Of a stretch of DNA of 23,289 bases, positions 1-8,959 are shown in pieces. Position 1 is the first letter of the stretch. Each line of letters begins with the position of its first letter. The notes beneath the pieces were generated by a model, which had not been told where the DNA came from, did not search any database, and saw only the letters and a list, made by a program, of their open reading frames with translations. The translations under genes and the position numbers were made by a program. Origin of the DNA: Stentor coeruleus (lineage: Eukaryota; Ciliophora; Heterotrichea; Heterotrichida; Stentoridae); contig MPUH01001125.1 in the NCBI GenBank assembly GCA_001970955.1, forward strand, positions 1 through 23,289, in the 5' to 3' direction.

Positions 1-619
1 GCTTTTAAAATGGAATTTATGATTTTAAGCAAAAGAATTATAAATTATTCATAGAGATAGAGTTATTGATATTGTAAAGACAAAAAAACTTGGAATAATT
101 CTGGACTGCTGATTTTGTATGATTTTTTTGTAGATAAAGATAGATAACTAGATATTGGAATTTTATTAAATGTTTCGCATTATGATATGAGATTCTAGTT
201 TTATGTTTACGTAAACACTTTATTAGTCCATCCAATAAAATTGTTTAATTAGTTATTTAAGGCAATTTTAAACTAACCCTTAATAATAGTTTAACGCATA
301 AACATAATAGTTATGATTTTATGATCTTTCATTTTGTTTTATACTATTAAATTATAACTAATAATCCTTTCTATATGCCACTTAAAAATGTATCTTATGT
401 AACATTTCGATTTAATAGCCAAATTTATAATTACTAGTATCAATAGATTCTGTATTTATTAATTCTTTCTATATCTAAAATGAAATATACTAAAATTATG
501 TTTGATAAAATGCCAAAAAATCATACATAAATTGTGTGTAAAATCATAAAAGATATATTTGAAATTCATACTTAAAGCTTACAAGAAAAATACAAAGTTG
601 AATTATCACACGTTAAAAT
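1..619. other. AT-rich non-coding left flank
   Basis: This stretch holds no convincing gene. The only sizeable frame is a 65-codon one on the minus strand (38-235). It is rich in Asn, Tyr, Ile and Lys, as chance translation of AT-rich DNA would be, and resembles no domain I know. The part next to 620 is the 3' flank of the DHHC gene. I see no tRNA or repeat here. Confidence 0.6.
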
Positions 620-1693
620 TTAATATTCATCTGTTGGTGTTACACAAATTCCACTTGGCTTTCTTCTTTTAACCTCATGTAAAGTTAACTCCAAGTCGCT
701 AGTATTATTCAAGTTTCTTTTAATAGCTTTTTCAGATGGGCAGTCATTGCACATATCCCTATCCCCATCAAAAATCACATCTGCAAGACTATAAAATGAT
801 ATCTTCTCAGAAAAAAACACATTTTTTGCATATTTAAAACAAGACACTGAGGCAAAAGGATTGCTTTTAGGAAAATAGTACTTAATTTTCATAGCTTCAT
901 TTGTAGTAAGTCCTGTATACAATAAATACATATGAAAACTGCACAATCCGCCAATCGGAATCAAAGCAATCGCCATAAAAAACATAAAAAACATCGCTGC
1001 ACCTGAAGATCTGAAAAAACCCCCTACATTTTCTGAAGACATAACAATCCCATCCCTTAAAACGACAATACAAATCCCCAAATTAACACTTATCAGGACA
1101 AACAATCCAAAAATAAACAATAAAAATAACCTATAATTCCTTTTACCAATACAAGTACCAAGCCAAGGACAATGATGATCAAACATTTCAACACATAAAT
1201 TGCATTCCATACAATGAACTGCTCTTGGCGGGCGAATAATCCAACAATTTGTACAAGGTTTAAGTGTTACAATAGAAGAGTTATAAACAAGTTCTAAAGC
1301 AGAATTTTCAATTGAAGCCCTTTTATTTGGCTGTTTTATAAGAGCTGTATAGACAGTTGGACTATTACTTGGGCCTCTTGCAAATGGGAATTCTTGTTTT
1401 GGGATATAACCGGGGTTGCTTATACAGAGTAAGATGAGAAATGAAATAGTGAATACTGTGAAAAATAAACTGAGGATTAGTAGAGATAAGGGAGCATTTA
1501 TTGAAACTGTTGGGGTTAAAATAATTTCAGATGACAATATGCTTAATAAGGAGAATATAGCTCTTATGTATTTTGGACTGAATAAGAAATACCCTAATAT
1601 TATTTTCCCTCTACAAAGTAGTGTGTTATTCCCATGCCAGAATTTGTAAACTTGAATTTTGGAGTCTTTGATTCCTTTGTTCGCAGATTTCAT
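620..1693 (-). CDS. DHHC-type S-palmitoyltransferase (ZDHHC9/14/18-like)
   Basis: This is a 357-residue integral membrane enzyme that would transfer palmitate from acyl-CoA to cysteines of cytosolic or peripheral membrane proteins, probably at Golgi, ER or plasma membrane. The cysteine-rich domain spans about residues 147-190, with CTNC at 147-150, HCMEC around 160 and FDHHCPW with catalytic C175 in the DHHC at 172-175. Other family marks are SNPG (92-95, replacing DPG), TTNE (263-266, the TTxE motif) and NPF with N291 (PaCCT-like). Four hydrophobic segments lie near 44-62, 70-91, 189-212 and 232-257, which is the canonical topology. The N-terminal [12 protein letters not shown] resembles the N-terminal motif of the ZDHHC9/14/18 and Erf2 subgroup. 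All catalytic motifs are present and the length is normal, so it is probably active. The start has no competing upstream ATG and the stop is TAA. The substrate is unknown. Confidence 0.93.
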   Translation of the reverse strand: MKSANKGIKDSKIQVYKFWHGNNTLLCRGKIILGYFLFSPKYIRAIFSLLSILSSEIILTPTVSINAPLSLLILSLFFTVFTISFLILLCISNPGYIPKQEFPFARGPSNSPTVYTALIKQPNKRASIENSALELVYNSSIVTLKPCTNCWIIRPPRAVHCMECNLCVEMFDHHCPWLGTCIGKRNYRLFLLFIFGLFVLISVNLGICIVVLRDGIVMSSENVGGFFRSSGAAMFFMFFMAIALIPIGGLCSFHMYLLYTGLTTNEAMKIKYYFPKSNPFASVSCFKYAKNVFFSEKISFYSLADVIFDGDRDMCNDCPSEKAIKRNLNNTSDLELTLHEVKRRKPSGICVTPTDEY

Positions 1694-2584
1694 TATGTTT
1701 ACAAAATTTAGAGAATTTTATTTGTTGAATGATTATAATGGATTATGTAAGAGAAAGTTATTAGAGGTTGGATGAAGGTTTTAAATTTTTAGGGTATGTG
1801 GAAAAAAGTGATTAAAGGTTTTGGTGATTGGAATAATTTTATTGGAGATTTTATTTGTAATAATTTTGATATAGAGATAAGAGAAATTAATTCTAGATTG
1901 TGTGTTATTATGGGTAAAATATATATAATCAATAAGTATTTTGATTAAGAAGGCTGGAGTTTATCTTTTATAATACTAGAAAGAAAAATTATTGTAATCA
2001 GTGAAAAATGTTTGAATAGTAATGATAATATTATCTGTAAATTATATTAAAAAATTATAGTTCTGATAATTGGACTTATAGCGTTTCAGAGGATGCTACT
2101 AAATGTTTCGGTATATGTGTATAAGTGCATTTTTTTACCATATTAAAAAAACTAAATCGAAAATGTTTCTTATATAAAATTATCTCACTATATCATAAAT
2201 GCTAATTCGCTAAATTTATTCAGAAAAAACCGAAATCTCACTCATCTAAAACTTCTTCAAAATCAGGGTTAAGCTACTGAGTATAAAAAAAAAATCTTAA
2301 GTCAACTCATATCAACATAATTTCTGAAATGCAGAAGCCTTGGCCACTAGCTGCTAAGATTATAAACGAGAAAAAAATCATATCCTAAGAATAAAAATCG
2401 ATAGACTTTAAAGCGTTATTGAAAAAAAATACAAATAGTATTACTTATGAAGTTGAGATCATAACCAGTAAGCGTAAAACGAAAATTTAAGATAGACAAA
2501 ATGATCCATAAGCATTTTAGAGCATAAAAAAAGTCTAACTATCAATAAGATACAATTTTTTTTTGCAAAATATAACTTAAGTTT
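1694..2584. other. Intergenic spacer with a skew switch
   Basis: This 891-bp spacer separates two minus-strand genes, and I found no gene in it. The half next to the DHHC start is G-rich and nearly C-free on the plus strand: 1741-1860 has 32 G and no C by hand count. From about 2100 it turns C-rich and G-poor towards the 3' end of the next gene. The 1694-2000 part is the likely DHHC promoter and 5' UTR. Confidence 0.6.
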
Positions 2585-3202
2585 TTATAAAAATTTTTGC
2601 TTTAAGTTTTGCATCTTGTTTTTAATATCCTCCATTACACTTTCAATATGAAATGAGTTTATTGATGATTTTGGTTCTTCTTGATTGTCAATCATCCTTA
2701 GTAGTTTGAATTTTAGTAATGAATTTTCTTTAAGAATTTTATGTAAAGTGTCTTTTAAATGTGGATATGTGAGTGGCTGAGTTTTGTTTTTATATGATTT
2801 TTCTTGATATTGGACTGATTCTTTGAGTTGTGAGTTTATGGTTGATTCAGGTTTGTTATGAGAAGTTGGAGTTAGGTTATTTGAAAGAATTTTTAGTTTG
2901 CTTGTTTTGGTAGGAATTTTGTTTTTGATTGAGGGTTTTGAGGAAGTAAAGAAAGAACGAAGTGCGACGATTTTTTTATGACGTTTAGATGATGGTCTTT
3001 TAGTTTTTGGGATTTTATCTATTAGTCTTTTTAATGATTTGCTACTTGTTGAGCATGGTGAAGCATTTCTGCTGGTTAGTTTTGAGATTATTGTCCTTGG
3101 AGTGCTACAGTTTGATAAGACTTTTCTGATGGTTTTACGGAGTTTCGGTTTGTGGATCACTGAGGAGTTAGATTTAGTTAAATTTGTGTGCTTAGTTTGC
3201 AT
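2585..3202 (-). CDS. Hypothetical basic Ser/Thr/Lys-rich protein
   Basis: This 205-residue protein is not one I recognise. The first two thirds are very basic and disordered in character, with many Ser/Thr-Pro or Pro-flanked sites (for example STPRT, ASPCS and TPTS). From about residue 145 a helical, possibly coiled-coil tail begins and runs to the C-terminus (ending KNKMQNLKQKFL). It has no signal peptide and no membrane segment. Its ATG lies 89 bp downstream of the neuroguidin-like stop, so it closes a compact three-gene minus-strand array. The stop is TAA. Base use follows the same 5' C to 3' G trend as its neighbours, which supports a real gene. The composition suggests a nucleic-acid- or microtubule-binding protein, but that is only a guess. 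Confidence 0.6.
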   Translation of the reverse strand: MQTKHTNLTKSNSSVIHKPKLRKTIRKVLSNCSTPRTIISKLTSRNASPCSTSSKSLKRLIDKIPKTKRPSSKRHKKIVALRSFFTSSKPSIKNKIPTKTSKLKILSNNLTPTSHNKPESTINSQLKESVQYQEKSYKNKTQPLTYPHLKDTLHKILKENSLLKFKLLRMIDNQEEPKSSINSFHIESVMEDIKNKMQNLKQKFL

Positions 3203-3291
3203 GTATTATAATTTTAAAAATGGGTTGAGTACGTTTTGAGGTTATCAAAAATAAGACTTACTGCATAAACTATTCATAAAATAATCTTAAA

Positions 3292-4077
3292 CTAGTCATC
3301 TTCCTCTCTAAACTTCATCTTTTTCCTCTTATAATTCAAGCTTTGGTCTAATTTCTTCTTATCACTCTTCATAAGTTTCATCAAAGCTCCCACATCTTCC
3401 ATTTCATCCTCATTATCATCCTGCCTTTCTAACTTCCTTCTAACTTTCTTATCCTTCTTACTCAACTGAATCCTAACAAAATTTTCTTCTTCAAACTTTT
3501 TCTGCATATCCTCAATTTCCTTCAGTCTTTTATTCCTCCCACTTTTAATTTCCATCGGATTATCATCAAGTTCATCTTTTAAACTTTTAACCAATGAAGA
3601 ACGGGCAAGTTTTTTCTTCAACCTTTCCTCATCTCTTTCACTTTTCTTAGTCTTATCCGTAAATATCGCCGCTTGAAGTTTTGGGGGTTTATAAATCCCA
3701 GGTTTTTCATTAACTGTCAATTGTGTATCCATTCCATTTGGATTAGGTTTCAGCTTAAAATCCTCATCAACATTACCTTGGGCAATTTTATCAAGCTGAT
3801 ATTGAAGTTTATGATCTAAAGGTTTAAGTCTTTCTACAAAACATTTGTGTTTTATTAAACTTTTAGTCAAATCATCTTTATTATCTCCTGATACATCTTT
3901 CGTAAGTTTACTAGAAAAAAGAACAAAATAGTTTAGAAGAAGGTTTAGTTTAAGGTCCATATAAGAGTTTTTATCTGAGTTTAGCTTTTGGGAATGCTGT
4001 GATAATGAAGAAACTCTTGAAAAGATATCCTTGATTAACACGGCAAAATCTTGGGATTTACCTGAGCCTTCTTCCAT
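3292..4077 (-). CDS. Neuroguidin/Lcp5-like Sas10-C1D family protein
   Basis: This 261-residue protein matches neuroguidin (NGDN) and yeast Lcp5, nucleolar factors of the SSU processome/U3 snoRNP needed for 18S rRNA maturation. The Sas10/Utp3/C1D helical domain covers about residues 10-98 and ends with KLQYQLDK (90-97). Family signatures follow in order: FKLKPNPNGM (107-116), YKPPKL (129-134), an ERLKKKLARSSLVKSL helix (151-166), and FEEENFVRIQLSKKDKK (195-211), matching the neuroguidin motif. The tail is Lys/Arg-rich and probably nucleolar-targeting. The length is slightly under that of animal neuroguidin. Its ATG is only 36 bp from the stop of the upstream Unkempt-like gene, so its promoter must be tiny or lie within that gene. 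The stop is TAG. Neuroguidin is preferred over Sas10/Utp3 proper because of the PPKL and EEENFVR motifs. Confidence 0.85.
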   Translation of the reverse strand: MEEGSGKSQDFAVLIKDIFSRVSSLSQHSQKLNSDKNSYMDLKLNLLLNYFVLFSSKLTKDVSGDNKDDLTKSLIKHKCFVERLKPLDHKLQYQLDKIAQGNVDEDFKLKPNPNGMDTQLTVNEKPGIYKPPKLQAAIFTDKTKKSERDEERLKKKLARSSLVKSLKDELDDNPMEIKSGRNKRLKEIEDMQKKFEEENFVRIQLSKKDKKVRRKLERQDDNEDEMEDVGALMKLMKSDKKKLDQSLNYKRKKMKFREEDD

Positions 4078-4113
4078 ATATTAACTAGTTATTGTTCAAT
4101 GGCTAAATTATAA

Positions 4114-5166
4114 CTAAGAGCCTAGTCTGTGTATATGAGCCCTTTTGCATTTGGAGCAATCTTTGGCTAGGCATTTAGTACATGTCGCCCCACCACATTC
4201 AAAAACCCACTCAATTTCTTCTTCTTTACAGTTTTTACAGAGAAAATTATTTGAGCTTTCTTCTTTTAAATCTCCGCTTGACTCGTCAACTTGCTTGTCT
4301 TCAAAGCTTTGTTTGGTTTCCATGGTTTCTGTGCTTTCATTAGCTTCTTTTCTTGACCCGAGTTCTAAGTTTTCGCTTGCTTTTTTCTCCTCTTCATCAC
4401 TTTTTTTTATTTCCTGAAAAGATATTTGACTATTTTCTATATGATTGAAGGAACAGTAAGGGTGAGAGCAGCTAGTACTTTTGCAATCTTTTGACCTATA
4501 TACATCCCTATGATATTGCATTTCTGTTTTTGAATGAGAAAAACCGCATCTGTCTTTTTTTGGGCAGTTTTCAAGAGACTGGAAAACCCCGCCTTTGTAA
4601 ATATTAACGCAAGGTTTAGAGGAATACATAAACTCATTTGGATTCCTTCTTCTTTCACTTAAACTGTGATAATTAAAACAATAAACTCCATCACAGTTCC
4701 TAATCTTACACTGTTCAGTCTTATACCTAGTTAAATCTAAAGTTTCTTTCGGTAATATTTCACGACTATCTTCCTCCCCATGGTAATTCACACAAAAAAT
4801 TCCCCACTTTGAACAAATGCCGCTTTCATTCGAACTAAATCTGCATTTACTAAGTTTGTAGACTAAAGGATGATACAAAAACTCTTTTTGCGAATGACAA
4901 TAACGACAACGATTGCCAAGTTTACATGAAGATACGTTCATGCACATTTTTGCAGTATAATTCCATCTACCTTCTGATATCATTACAAGTTGTCGTCTTG
5001 GAAAATCATCAGCATGATAGTTTATACATTCAGAATCATCACAGGTATCATTACATCTATTGACTAAGTAGTTTTTCAAAAATTTCGCATGATTAGGCTT
5101 TTCTTTACTGAAATATTCTTCAGTTAGTGCATCATTTCTTGGATGATATCTATGAATGCTACTCAT
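4114..5166 (-). CDS. Unkempt-like protein: six CCCH zinc fingers plus RING-like tail
   Basis: This 350-residue protein has the architecture of Unkempt, a sequence-specific mRNA-binding translational regulator. Six CCCH fingers can be read: C38/C42/C47/H51; C75/C81/C87/H91; C108/C118/C125/H129; C153/C158/C163/H167; C186/C201/C207/H211; C228/C233/C238/H242. The linker texts also match Unkempt, for example YKTEQCK (148-154), ERRRNPNEFMYSSKPC (171-186) and EMQYHRDVYRSKDC (215-228). An acidic, Ser/Glu-rich linker (about 250-305) precedes a RING-like C-terminus with C310, C313, C324, C329, C332, C337 and C340. The expected zinc-ligand His between C324 and C329 is absent (GGAT), so the RING is degenerate and E3 activity is doubtful. 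It is shorter than animal Unkempt, mainly by lacking the long low-complexity middle. The stop is TAG. Confidence 0.88.
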   Translation of the reverse strand: MSSIHRYHPRNDALTEEYFSKEKPNHAKFLKNYLVNRCNDTCDDSECINYHADDFPRRQLVMISEGRWNYTAKMCMNVSSCKLGNRCRYCHSQKEFLYHPLVYKLSKCRFSSNESGICSKWGIFCVNYHGEEDSREILPKETLDLTRYKTEQCKIRNCDGVYCFNYHSLSERRRNPNEFMYSSKPCVNIYKGGVFQSLENCPKKDRCGFSHSKTEMQYHRDVYRSKDCKSTSCSHPYCSFNHIENSQISFQEIKKSDEEEKKASENLELGSRKEANESTETMETKQSFEDKQVDESSGDLKEESSNNFLCKNCKEEEIEWVFECGGATCTKCLAKDCSKCKRAHIHRLGS

Positions 5167-6092
5167 AATATTTATTAAAGATTACATATTTTGAATAAAG
5201 AAGATTTTTTTGAAGAAAAATTTTAGGCTTCGATTTTGGGGATTTTTGGTTTTATTGTGATAAATTAGGGTTTGGGAAAATTTTATAGTTTAATTGTGAA
5301 TATTTAATAGAGTTGATATAAATGTCGAAAGTATGAGAATAGGAGAAAATAATAGCTTGAGAGGGTGTGAAGTTGGATGGGATTGTTGGGAATATAATAG
5401 GATATTTTATATGTGAGATGGGGATTTTGGAGGTTTTTGCTTTGGTGTGGGTGATTTGTATGGGTAAGATATATGTAGGTTTATAGCTTTTTTGTCAAAT
5501 GGAAAGTGGAAATTTATGATAAATTGATATATGATAGTATAATATATTAATATTAGAAGATAGGCTTAGATATAAATATTTTCTAAATAAAGGGATACTA
5601 AAGATTTTGGATGATGCATTAAAATACCTATAATATTAAGATAAAGAATCAAATTGAGGAATCTTGAATGAATAATTATAAAATATTAAAAGGAGTATAT
5701 TGAAATAGTTTGTAAAAAATTAAATCTGAGAAGAAATAAATCATAAAATAGCATAAGATCTTAGAAGGGTAATGCAATTAAAATTGTTGAATATATTTCT
5801 GATAAAAAATTATCGATTTTATTTACTATATAAAATTAACTAACACTCTTATGCATTTATCAAATAGCATTAGCACACTAATTCGTTAAAGAAATTCATA
5901 TAAATTATCTTATGGTAAAATAATTGACTTATTGTTGAAGTTATTAAAATAATATTTTTATGTTAGCAAATGGAAGACTTTTATGATTTCTGAGAATAAT
6001 ATTTTCGAAAATTAGCAAAGAGTTATCCATTCAAATTGAAATTATGTCAAATTGCTTTATAAAATCACTATTATAAATGCAGTAATTATTAA
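5167..6092. other. Divergent intergenic region (two promoters)
   Basis: This 926-bp spacer lies between divergently transcribed genes and has no supportable ORF. The left part is extremely G-over-C on the plus strand (5221-5460: about 71 G, 5 C by hand count). The right part, towards the GPCR gene, shifts to C over G. This fits two back-to-back 5' flanks. I see no recognisable core promoter motif beyond general AT-richness. Confidence 0.6.
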
Positions 6093-6962
6093 ATGGGATG
6101 CAATAGTGCTATTGAAGATCGAATTTCCATTTCTGTTCTAATAATTGTATGCGTATCTTTAATATGCAGTTTGATACTTTTAGTTTTTTGTATTCTAAGT
6201 GATATACTAGAAGAGTTCACAAGGAAAATTCTATTTTACTTATCTTTAAATACAATGCTCAGATCATTAGTTAATCTAATGCTTAAAATTAAAGTTATGT
6301 GGAATGCATGCTTTATAATTGCCTATTTAAACGATGTCTTTTTAGTTTCTACTGTAATTTGGGCATCTTTAATACCTATAACTTTGTATATGGTACTAGT
6401 GAAAAAGAAAGAATATAATGATAAGTATTACAAACGTGGGCTATTTTTTTCATATGTTATTGTATCTTTAATTCTAGCATTACCTTTTATAACAAAAAAC
6501 TATGACAGAGAAGGTGAATGGTGTACACTAGAATCTAATGAACGTGGTATTATTTGGGGACTTGCTTTGGTTTATTTACCTTCATGGATAATGATATGCA
6601 TTGTCACTATTTTTTACATAAAAACCTATTTTTGTATCAAAAATACTACTGACATAAAATTCAGAAGCATCCTTTTTGAAAGGGGAATGATATTCTCAGT
6701 TATAATTGCTTTTACTTTACTACCGATGACAATTATGAGAATTTTTAGTTTATTTTTTTCAGGTTGTATGATTATATATTTTCACTCAATAGCTTATTCT
6801 ATATCTCATTTACTAGGATTCTATAACTTGATAGCTTTGCTTATGAACCAAAATATTCAAAAAGTAATAAAAATCAAACTGACTAGAAATGATAGAGAGC
6901 GAATTGAGTCTCATACAGGAGCAACATTTTTAATAAGCTCAAGTGAAGCTAAAATTAATTAA
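6093..6962 (+). CDS. Seven-TM cAMP-receptor-like GPCR
   Basis: This 289-residue polytopic membrane protein is most like the cAMP-receptor-like (Dictyostelium CAR/GCR1, class E) GPCRs expanded in protists. Seven hydrophobic segments can be read at about 12-36, 44-64, 73-103, 115-135, 152-182, 196-221 and 224-251. C73 at the start of TM3 and C144 in the second extracellular loop (GEWCTL) are placed for the conserved GPCR disulfide. TM7 carries HSIAYSISHLLGFYNLIALL, resembling the CAR TM7. The cytosolic tail is short (about 252-289) and ends Ser-rich (ISSSEAK), a possible phosphorylation site. The ligand and G protein are unknown. An upstream ATG at 6077 stops after two codons, so 6093 is the start. 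The stop is TAA. Family placement rests on topology and motifs only. Confidence 0.72.
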   Translation: MGCNSAIEDRISISVLIIVCVSLICSLILLVFCILSDILEEFTRKILFYLSLNTMLRSLVNLMLKIKVMWNACFIIAYLNDVFLVSTVIWASLIPITLYMVLVKKKEYNDKYYKRGLFFSYVIVSLILALPFITKNYDREGEWCTLESNERGIIWGLALVYLPSWIMICIVTIFYIKTYFCIKNTTDIKFRSILFERGMIFSVIIAFTLLPMTIMRIFSLFFSGCMIIYFHSIAYSISHLLGFYNLIALLMNQNIQKVIKIKLTRNDRERIESHTGATFLISSSEAKIN

Positions 6963-7304
6963 CAATCAAAATTATTATTTTCACGTAGTGTGTATACTTT
7001 ACAATTAATATGAGTTAAAAAAAAAAAAAAACTCCACGGTGGAAATTATATTATGCAAATCCTATAAATATTAAAATTTTTATTAGAGTTGTATAAATGT
7101 TACAAAATTTCATGGCGATACTATAAAAAATCACAAAATTTCAGGTTTTTTTTCTGTGTTATTTATATTATCTTTAGTTTTTGCTCTTCCTTATACAATA
7201 AATAATTATAGTGAAGTAGACAATCAATTTATATAACAAATAATTACAATCTCTAATCCTATCCTATAAATACTGACGAACTGTCTAAATGTAAACATCA
7301 TAAA
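6963..7304. other. Intergenic spacer with a short palindrome
   Basis: This 342-bp spacer between two plus-strand genes has no gene. It holds a 12-13 nt poly-A run followed at 7033-7043 by TCCACGGTGGA, an inverted repeat with five-base arms around one G. That stands out in such AT-rich DNA, but it is too short for a terminator-like hairpin. The right end is the promoter and 5' UTR of the importin-alpha-like gene. Confidence 0.5.
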
Positions 7305-8747
7305 ATGGAAAGGGTCATCAAAAGAAAAAGCAATTTCCAAAAGCTGAACATCCAAAAGATTTCCCAAGACAGGCAGGAATTCGCAGTCGAACTAAGAAAA
7401 TCAAAACGAAAAGATCTTCTTCAAAAGTACCGATTTCCAAGTATCCCCACATCAGACACAGTCATGGGAATTCCAGAATCATTTCAATCAAATTCCTATG
7501 AAGCCTTTAACCTTGACCCATTTACCTTAATCCAAGCCCTTCACAATTCTGAATGTATCTTAGACTATACATCAATTCTTCAAAAAATAAGTATACAAAT
7601 CTCAGACAATCAAATTTTAATTGAAGAATATGTTAAACTTGGTTTAATCGAAATTATAATCCCACATATAAATCTTCATGATAACCTTATACTAAAAAAT
7701 ATTACATATTTAATTATATGTAGTATATCCTCAGATTCAAGCTATTGCTATAGACAACTATTTAAATATGATATAATATCATTAATATTCTATGAATTAG
7801 AAACTAAAAACTCAGAAGTTTTTAATACATTATTTCTTATACTAGGGAATTTTATGGCTGAAAGTTCAGATGCTTTTCAGTTAATTCTTGATAAGAATTT
7901 CTTTTTAGTCGCATTAAAATGTGTTATGAAAAACAAAAACTCAGAAATTTTAAAAGTTGTAAGCTGGTCATTAAAAAATGCAACATTCTATGATTATTTA
8001 ATAGAAAATGAACATTTAGACACTTTTATCAAACTTGCTTTTGAGATTTTAGAATACGATTCCTTTGAAATAAAATCTTTTATTTTACAATCTATTACTA
8101 GACTTATAAGAAGAGATAATAAAAAAATTGATTTTATCATTCATTCGCAGTTTTTATTTAGAGTTTTTGAACTTTGGCATTTAAAACCATTATGTAATGA
8201 TATTTTAAAACTTTGTGCTAATGTTTGTAGTGGGAAAAATACGCATATACAGGTTTTGATTGATCTTGGGTATTTAAATTTACTTGAAGAATTTCTGAGA
8301 TCTGAGTCAAATAATGATGAGATATTTTTTGTATTTTTTAGTCTTAGCAATATCGCTTCTGGGAGCTTTTCACAGATAAATTCTTTAGAAAAACACACGA
8401 TTTTTGAAATGTCGTTAGATGGGATTTTTTGCTTGGATGAAAGGATTCAGTCTGAAGCGACATATTATGTGAGAAATTATACTGTAAAAGGGAAGAGAGA
8501 AGAGGTTGAGAAATTGTTTTCGAAGCATTTTTTGAAGAAAATTACCCAAGGGTTTAAGTTTGCTAAGAGTGATGATGCTGTTATGAACTTGCTAAAAGCT
8601 TATGAAATGATCGCTAGAGTTGCTGATAAATCAGCTTTGCTTGCTGAGGATTGTCAATATGTGCTTTACAGCTTACAAAAGAATAGCAACGCAGATATTC
8701 ATAGGAAAAGTAATGAAATACTTGAAAAATACTATAGCTTAATATAA
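7305..8747 (+). CDS. Diverged importin-alpha-like (IBB + ARM repeats)
   Basis: This 480-residue protein has the plan of importin-alpha, the adaptor that loads NLS cargo onto importin-beta. An IBB-like segment at about 5-43 contains VELRKSKRKDLLQKYR, close to the canonical ELRKAKK core. About nine ARM repeats follow (about 70-460). Recognisable positions include LILGNFMAE (178-186, for WALGNIAGD), VVSWSLKNATF (218-228), LCANVCSG (303-310), FSLSNIASG (345-353, for WTISNITAG) and YYVRN (387-391, for WAITN). Several Trp/Asn pairs that line the NLS groove are altered: the ARM2 Trp/Asn are Leu/Ser, and the ARM3 Trp is Leu with Asn kept. ARM4 W221/N225 is intact, while the later Trp are Phe or Tyr. 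It may be a specialised or reduced-affinity adaptor. Its length is a little under the usual 500-540. The stop is TAA. Confidence 0.78.
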   Translation: MERVIKRKSNFQKLNIQKISQDRQEFAVELRKSKRKDLLQKYRFPSIPTSDTVMGIPESFQSNSYEAFNLDPFTLIQALHNSECILDYTSILQKISIQISDNQILIEEYVKLGLIEIIIPHINLHDNLILKNITYLIICSISSDSSYCYRQLFKYDIISLIFYELETKNSEVFNTLFLILGNFMAESSDAFQLILDKNFFLVALKCVMKNKNSEILKVVSWSLKNATFYDYLIENEHLDTFIKLAFEILEYDSFEIKSFILQSITRLIRRDNKKIDFIIHSQFLFRVFELWHLKPLCNDILKLCANVCSGKNTHIQVLIDLGYLNLLEEFLRSESNNDEIFFVFFSLSNIASGSFSQINSLEKHTIFEMSLDGIFCLDERIQSEATYYVRNYTVKGKREEVEKLFSKHFLKKITQGFKFAKSDDAVMNLLKAYEMIARVADKSALLAEDCQYVLYSLQKNSNADIHRKSNEILEKYYSLI

Positions 8748-8959
8748 GATTAGCAAGTTAACTAATATTTCTTTTCTATTCCTAACATATTCTAACCTCA
8801 CCTATTTTTTTCATCTTAAAAATTTTTATCTTATCAATCAAAACATCCCACAACCTATTCAAAATTTAATTATCAAAACCTAAATCTATCTTTAAAATCT
8901 CATCTTCCTATAAAAAATCCTACATCCTCCAATTATTTCAAAATCTATCAGTTTAATTA
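8748..8959. other. Convergent 3' spacer
   Basis: This 212-bp spacer lies between the stops of convergent genes. It is almost devoid of G on the plus strand from about 8762 on, and contains no ORF. It presumably carries the 3' UTRs of both genes. Confidence 0.5.

Noticed and set aside
38..235. 65-codon minus-strand frame
   Set aside because: Composition is what chance translation of AT-rich DNA gives; no domain and no supporting skew or neighbours.
4078..4113. Fusion of the Unkempt-like and neuroguidin-like genes
   Set aside because: No 15-16 nt intron bridges the stop, and both proteins have proper ends for their families.
4224..4238. A possible 15-nt intron in the Unkempt-like gene (minus strand GTAAAAACTGTAAAG)
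   Set aside because: It encodes part of the RING CxxC pair (CKNCKE), lacks a stop and does not end in TAG like the others; removing it would delete zinc ligands.
6093..6110. N-myristoylation/palmitoylation signal (MGCNSA) on the GPCR
   Set aside because: The consensus fits, but the N-terminus of a seven-TM receptor of this type should face outside the cell, so modification by cytosolic NMT is unlikely.
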